In this document: positions 59,757-64,000 of the stretch, in pieces
Layout of the letters: each line of letters starts with the position of its first letter
Numbering within the stretch: the stretch's first letter is position 1
Source of the DNA: JBFXAM01 sp050184295
GTDB lineage: Bacteria > Planctomycetota > Phycisphaerae > UBA1845 > Fen-1342
Assembly (NCBI GenBank): GCA_050184295.1
Contig: JBFXAM010000009.1
Location: 4,587 to 68,586 of the forward strand
DNA: 64,000 nt
Direction: 5' to 3'
Made by a program: the position numbers and the translations under genes
Notes under the pieces: generated by a model
What the model saw: only the letters and a program-made list of their open reading frames with translations
Databases searched by the model: none
Told to the model about the DNA's origin: nothing

Positions 59757-61697
59757 ATGCCCGGGTTGTTCGGCGCGTTCAGCCTGCGAACGCATCGTCC
59801 GCTTCCAATCGAAACGCGCGAACGCGTTCTGCGCGAGATGGCGGCGCGGCTGGCGCATAGCGGCCGCGAAAGCGTCGCGACGTGGGCCAGCGCGGACGGG
59901 CGGCTCGCGATCGCGCGCAGCGACCAGCCGTGGCCGCGTGCGCCGGACTGGCCGGCGGCACCGGTCGCCGATCAGCCGCGGCGCGTGCTGTTTCTCGACG
60001 GTCGCCTGCATCCGCAGTCCGCGGCAGCGCAGGCGGGTTTGGGCGCCCGCACGGACGAAACGGCCGCCCGCCTGGCGGCGCTGCGGGGGTTCTGGTCGGC
60101 GGCGGTGTATGACGCCGGCGCGGGGCTCGCGCTGGCTGTCGATCGCCACGCGTCGCGGCCCGTGTGCTACGCGATTGTCGACGATGTGCTCTATTTCGCG
60201 CCCGAGGTGAAGGCCGTGCTCGCGGCGCCGGGACTGTCGCGCGCGGTCGATCCGGCGGCGTGCGGGCTGATGCTCGCGAGCGGGTACCTCTTGAGCAGCC
60301 AGACGCTGTTCACGGCGGTGCGGCGGTTGGCGGGCGGCGAAATGCTCGTCGCTGAAGCGGCGAAAGAGAACGGCGAGTCGAGAACCGATTCGAACGCGCG
60401 ACCCGCGGCGGTGCGCGTGCAGGCGTATTGGCGCTATCGCATGACGGTCGACGGCGACGGAACGTCCGCCGCGACGCTCGAAGCCGAGATGGCGGAACTA
60501 CTGAAGGCGGCCGTGGCGCGCAACTTCGATGCGCCCGAGCGGTCGTGCGTGCTGCTCAGCGGCGGGACGGACTCGCGCGCGATCCTCGGCGGGGCGCTGG
60601 CAGCGGTGGGCGGCGACGGCCGGCGACTGCACACCGTCACATGGTCCGACGCCGTCGCGCGCCGGCATTCCGACTTCACCGTCGCGCGCGAGCTGGCACG
60701 GCGGTTCTCGCTTCATCATCGCGAGCTGCCGCGACGCATCGACGACTACGCGCGGCGGTTCACGCGTCTGAACTACATCGGCGACGCGCATTCCGACATG
60801 GCCGCGTATCACCCGTACGAAATGGAGCTCGTCGAGACCATGGCCCACGAGGGGCTGCCCTGCGTGCTGCGCGGCGACGAGTGTTTCGGCTGGGCGTCGA
60901 CGGCGCCGAGCGTGACCGACGCGCTGCACGAGCTGGGGTTGCGACGACTGTCCGGCGTCACGCGGTGCGTCGCGGCGCTGCGGCCCGCGGCGCGTGAGGC
61001 GTGGAGCACGGCGGCGGATGCGGCGATCACGAAGCTCGAAGTCGACTATCGCGATGCGCACCCCGACGTGGCGAAGGACGAACTCTATTTCCGCCAGCGG
61101 TTGCAGGGTTATCTGAACTCGATCGCGTATCCCAAGCACGTCGTCGCGGACCATCGCAACCCGCTGCTCGACGAAGCGCTGCTCGATTTCAACCAGCGCG
61201 TGTCCGCGCCCGCGCGGCTGAACAAAGGGCTATTTCGCCGAGCCGCAGCGCGGGCGTTTCCCGAAGCGTGGGCGGCGCCGTTTTCGCGCACGCCGAATCT
61301 CGTTGACTGGCTTGGCGAGTTGACGCGCGATTCGCCGGTGCGGCGCTACATGCAGGCGGAAATCGCCGACGAATCCAGCGCCGCGTGGGAGGTGCTCGAT
61401 CGCGGCGCGGTCCGCGCGACGTTCGACAGCCTGCCGCGCGGCGAGACCCGCCCGCCGCTCGCGGTGCGAATGCGGGCGCGGGCGCGGAAGTTGGCGCGCG
61501 AGGCGGTGCGGCTGGTGCCGGCGGTGGAGCGGCGGTTGCGACGGTCCTATCACCGCGTAGCGCTGCCGGCGGAGTTCTTCTTATTCCGCGTGATGGTGCT
61601 GAAGCACGCGTTCGACGTGTTCGTATCGGGTGGGGGCGGACGGGCGGCGTACGAGGCGCATGCGGCCCGCGTGGCGGACGGAGTGAGCGCGGGCTAG
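59757..61697 (+). CDS. Asparagine-synthetase-like protein lacking the N-terminal catalytic cysteine
   Basis: A 646-residue member of the asparagine synthetase B / beta-lactam synthetase superfamily. The N-terminal half has the Ntn-amidotransferase outline but begins MPGLFGA, so the Cys2 nucleophile (normally MCG) is a proline and glutamine cannot be hydrolysed there. The C-terminal half has the ATP pyrophosphatase loop LLSGGTDSRAI (268-276), the SDFTVARELARRF stretch, and RGDECFGW where the synthetase has SGxGGDExF. It should adenylate a carboxyl group and attack it with ammonia or an amine. Its stop shares CTAG with the convergent tryptophanase-family gene. Substrate unknown; such proteins often modify sugars or peptides in polysaccharide or natural-product clusters. 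Confidence 0.8.
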   Translation: MPGLFGAFSLRTHRPLPIETRERVLREMAARLAHSGRESVATWASADGRLAIARSDQPWPRAPDWPAAPVADQPRRVLFLDGRLHPQSAAAQAGLGARTDETAARLAALRGFWSAAVYDAGAGLALAVDRHASRPVCYAIVDDVLYFAPEVKAVLAAPGLSRAVDPAACGLMLASGYLLSSQTLFTAVRRLAGGEMLVAEAAKENGESRTDSNARPAAVRVQAYWRYRMTVDGDGTSAATLEAEMAELLKAAVARNFDAPERSCVLLSGGTDSRAILGGALAAVGGDGRRLHTVTWSDAVARRHSDFTVARELARRFSLHHRELPRRIDDYARRFTRLNYIGDAHSDMAAYHPYEMELVETMAHEGLPCVLRGDECFGWASTAPSVTDALHELGLRRLSGVTRCVAALRPAAREAWSTAADAAITKLEVDYRDAHPDVAKDELYFRQRLQGYLNSIAYPKHVVADHRNPLLDEALLDFNQRVSAPARLNKGLFRRAAARAFPEAWAAPFSRTPNLVDWLGELTRDSPVRRYMQAEIADESSAAWEVLDRGAVRATFDSLPRGETRPPLAVRMRARARKLAREAVRLVPAVERRLRRSYHRVALPAEFFLFRVMVLKHAFDVFVSGGGGRAAYEAHAARVADGVSAG

Positions 61698-63049
61698 CGC
61701 TCGCGAAACGATGCGGAGAAGTGCCGCAGCGACGGGGGTTCGTCGACAATCTCCAGCGGGCGGAGCGTGTCGCGCTCGGCGCGCAGCTCGAGGATCGCCT
61801 CGGCGACGTAGTCAATGTGGCTCTGCGTGTAGACGCGGCGCGGGATCGCGAGGCGCACGAGCTCCATCGGCGGGCGGACGCCGCCTTTACCGAACATGAC
61901 GCTGCCGATCTCGCAGGCGCGAATGCCCGCGTGGCGATACAGTCCGATGGCGAGCGCCTGTCCCGGGTAGCGCTCCGGCGGGATGTGGGGGCAGAACGCG
62001 CACGCGTCGATGTAGATGGCGTGGCCGCCAGGCGGCTCGACGATCGCGACGCCGCCGGCGAGCAGCTTCTCGCCGAGATACTGCGTACTGCGGATGCGGT
62101 AGTGCAGGTAATCCTCGTGCACCACCTCTTCGAAGCCCTGCGCCATCGCCTCGAGGTCGCGGCCCGCGAGCCCGCCGTAGGTCACGTAGCCTTCGGTGAG
62201 GATCAGCAGTTCATCGGCGCGGCGGACCAGGTCGGCATCGCGCAGCAGCAGCAGGCCGCCGATGTTGACGAGCCCGTCCTTCTTGGCCGAGATCGTCGCG
62301 CCGTCGGCGAGGTCGAACGTCTCGCGAACGATGGCGCGGATGTCGCGGTCGCGCTCGGCGGGCTCGCGTGTCTTGATGAAGTACGCGTTCTCGGCGAAGC
62401 GGCACGCGTCGAGAAACAGCGGGAGCTGGTGGCGGTCGCACACGCGCCGGACCGCGCGGAGGTTTTCGAGGCTGACGGGCTGTCCGCCGCCGCTGTTGTT
62501 GGTGATCGTCACCATGACGAGCGGAATGCGCGCGGCGCCCAAATCGGCGATGAGGCGCTCCAGCGCGGGGACGTCCATGTTTCCCTTGAAGGGATGGCGC
62601 AGGGCTGGTTGGCGGCCCTCGGCGATCAGCAGGTCGATCGCTTTCGCGCCCGAATGCTCGATGTTCGCGCGGGTCGTGTCGAAATGGCTGTTGTTCGGGA
62701 CGACCTTGTCCGGCCCGCCGACCAGCTCGAAGAGGATGCGTTCGCTCGCGCGGCCCTGGTGCGTCGGCAGGATGTGCGGCATGCCGGTGAGCTCTCGGAT
62801 GCGCTCTTCGAGCGCAAACCAGCTCCGCGCGCCGGCGTAGGATTCGTCGCCGCGCATGATCCCCGCCCATTGCAGGCTGCTCATGGCGCCGGTCCCGCTG
62901 TCGGTCAGCAGATCGATCAGCACGTCGTCCGCGTGGATGCGAAAGAGGTTGAGGCCGGCGGCGGCAAGGCACTCCTCGCGGTGGGCGCGCGTCGTCATGC
63001 GGATCGGCTCGACCACCTTGATCCGAAACGGCTCGATGATCGTCTTCAT
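61694..63049 (-). CDS. tnaA: Tryptophanase / tyrosine phenol-lyase family enzyme
   Basis: PLP-dependent beta-eliminating lyase (451 residues) that splits tryptophan to indole, or tyrosine to phenol, with pyruvate and ammonia. Present are MRGDESYAG, THQGRASERI, NNSHFDTTRANIEHSGA, DACRFAENAYFIK and the PLP lysine in SAKKDGLVNIGG. The two specificities are mixed: KKDGLVNIGG and GRDLEAMAQG recall tyrosine phenol-lyase, while AGIRACEIGS recalls tryptophanase, since the lyase has an arginine (MERG) at that place to hold the phenol ring. Tryptophan is therefore more likely. ATG 63049 overlaps the nadB stop (ATGA) and has GGAAGG upstream. Confidence 0.85.
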   Translation of the reverse strand: MKTIIEPFRIKVVEPIRMTTRAHREECLAAAGLNLFRIHADDVLIDLLTDSGTGAMSSLQWAGIMRGDESYAGARSWFALEERIRELTGMPHILPTHQGRASERILFELVGGPDKVVPNNSHFDTTRANIEHSGAKAIDLLIAEGRQPALRHPFKGNMDVPALERLIADLGAARIPLVMVTITNNSGGGQPVSLENLRAVRRVCDRHQLPLFLDACRFAENAYFIKTREPAERDRDIRAIVRETFDLADGATISAKKDGLVNIGGLLLLRDADLVRRADELLILTEGYVTYGGLAGRDLEAMAQGFEEVVHEDYLHYRIRSTQYLGEKLLAGGVAIVEPPGGHAIYIDACAFCPHIPPERYPGQALAIGLYRHAGIRACEIGSVMFGKGGVRPPMELVRLAIPRRVYTQSHIDYVAEAILELRAERDTLRPLEIVDEPPSLRHFSASFRER

Positions 63050-64000
63050 GCGGCGCCTTCCGTGCCGGCGGGATGAAGCGGGCTGCGCGCGGCCGGCTCG
63101 TCGCCGTCCGGGGCGCGCGGCGGATTGCCGACGGCCAGCGGCGCAACGACCGTTGGACGGCCCGCTACGGGAGCTGGTCTGAACGGTTCGCGCTCCAACG
63201 CCAGTCCGTCGGCGGCGGCGCGGACGCGCGTGTGCGCCAGCCAGTGCGGATCGGGGCTGGGAAAGTCACGGCGATAGTGCGCCCCGCGCGACTCGCGGCG
63301 CAGCTCCGCACACATCGTCGTCGCCAGCGCGAGCAACAGCATGTTCTGCGTCTCCCACACGGACGCGTTCGCGGCGCGCCAGCGGCGCGACTCCGCCGCG
63401 CGCTCCGCGAGCCAGCGCCGCGCGGCGCACAGGCCGTCCGCGTCGCGCTCCATGCCGACTTCATCCCACATGTGCTGCTGAAGCTCCGTCCGGACACGCC
63501 GCGCGGTCTCGCTTGCGACGCCGGCGATCGGGCGCGCGGGCGCGGCCGGCAAGTCGGCGTCGAGCGGCGCGCGCTGGCGCGTCGCGTGGTTGCGTGCTGC
63601 GGCGTCGCAGGGCGTGTCGCCGCCGCGGGTCGGCTCGGCGTCGCGGGCGGCAAGCCCGGCGCGGCGGCCGAACACGAGCGCTTCGAGCAGCGAATTGCTC
63701 GCCAGCCGGTTCGCGCCATGCAGCCCGCTCGACGCCGCCTCGCCGCAAGCGAAGAGGCCCGCGACGCGGGTGCGGGCGTCCAGGTCGGCAACGACGCCGC
63801 CCATGCTGTAATGGGCCGCGGGCCGCACGGGAATCAGGTCGCGTTCGGGCGCGACGCCGCACGCGCGCAGCACGCGGTCGATCGCGGGAAAGCGCTCGGC
63901 AAAGCGTCCGGGCGGGAAGTGGCGGACATCGAGGTGCACGTGCGGCGCGCGATCGCGGCGCATTTCCCGAAACACGGCGCGGGAGACGATGTCGCGCGGC
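63046..64000 (-). CDS. nadB: L-aspartate oxidase, 5' part outside window
   Basis: FAD enzyme that oxidises L-aspartate to iminoaspartate, the first step of de novo NAD synthesis. The visible 318 residues are the C-terminal part: HVHLDVRHFPPGRFAERFP, the substrate-binding HYSMGGVVADLDART and GLFACGEAASSGLHGANRLASNSLLEALVFG, then the helical C-terminal domain (ELQQHMWDEVGMERD, HYRRDFPSPD). The frame is open to base 64000; the FAD-binding N-terminus lies beyond. Its stop overlaps the start of the tryptophanase-family gene, coupling the two. The succinate dehydrogenase flavoprotein is the alternative, but the C-terminal domain and HYSMGG segment favour NadB. Confidence 0.93.
   Translation of the reverse strand, partial: PRDIVSRAVFREMRRDRAPHVHLDVRHFPPGRFAERFPAIDRVLRACGVAPERDLIPVRPAAHYSMGGVVADLDARTRVAGLFACGEAASSGLHGANRLASNSLLEALVFGRRAGLAARDAEPTRGGDTPCDAAARNHATRQRAPLDADLPAAPARPIAGVASETARRVRTELQQHMWDEVGMERDADGLCAARRWLAERAAESRRWRAANASVWETQNMLLLALATTMCAELRRESRGAHYRRDFPSPDPHWLAHTRVRAAADGLALEREPFRPAPVAGRPTVVAPLAVGNPPRAPDGDEPAARSPLHPAGTEGAA

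Overview
The window is about 64 kb of very GC-rich bacterial DNA, probably from the Planctomycetota or a close relative. The grounds are cumulative: a dockerin-bearing secreted protein, a PEP-CTERM-like tail, collagen-like and 'YQGQL' surface proteins, an ECF sigma factor of the ECF01/Sig-70_X6 type paired with a Ser/Thr kinase carrying WD40 repeats, a split CcsA/ResB cytochrome c maturation system, and LpxA, which implies a lipid A outer membrane. Genes sit on both strands in short operons with recognisable GGAG-type ribosome sites; overlapping ATGA/GTGA stop-start pairs are frequent. No rRNA, tRNA, CRISPR array, insertion sequence or intact prophage was seen. Both ends cut through genes (a collagen-like lipoprotein on the left, nadB on the right).

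Layout. 1-6 kb: collagen-like lipoprotein; divergent UDP-xylose synthase and UDP-glucose dehydrogenase, which are consecutive steps in nucleotide-sugar supply; dUTPase; a sarcosine-oxidase-like flavoenzyme. 6-16 kb: a polytopic membrane protein facing a two-gene fused 2-oxoacid:acceptor oxidoreductase that has a textbook sigma-54 promoter; then a sensor histidine kinase with an unknown membrane-anchored partner. 15-23 kb: lipoproteins, a DPPR-synthase-like UbiA prenyltransferase, a short GspE/PilB-type ATPase behind a STAS protein, PhzF. 23-29 kb: ResB, CcsA and a propeller-like exported protein in one overlapping operon. 29-32 kb: lpxA-glxK and pdxJ. 32-41 kb: small membrane proteins, a HAF-repeat protein, phenylacetate-CoA ligase, a YQGQL protein, TPR protein, lipase-like hydrolase and a cytosine deaminase of the yeast type. 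41-48 kb: kinase-WD40 plus sigma factor, divergent from a beta-lactamase-fold serine hydrolase with a dockerin. 48-52 kb: lexA (overlapped by a long upstream reading frame), HPPD, a fibronectin-III protein. 52-57 kb: a distinct, less GC-rich patch with a 21-bp minisatellite, two paralogous YQGQL secreted proteins, a Vps62-like secreted protein and what looks like a phage tape-measure remnant. 57-64 kb: PcaF-type thiolase, YceH, an asparagine-synthetase-like protein lacking its N-terminal cysteine, a tryptophanase-family lyase and nadB.

How the parts fit. The identifiable metabolism is anaerobic or microaerobic oxoacid oxidation (PFOR-like), cytochrome c assembly, aromatic amino-acid breakdown (HPPD, PaaK, PcaF-like thiolase, TnaA family), and cofactor and envelope synthesis. 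The most unusual material is regulatory and repetitive: the sigma-54 site, the lexA upstream dyad and overlapping frame, a dispersed GTGGCAC hairpin repeat that has entered a coding sequence, and the 52-57 kb accessory patch. I did not find an obviously new multi-gene defence or biosynthetic system; the best candidates for undescribed biology are that patch and the kinase/sigma/serine-hydrolase cluster.
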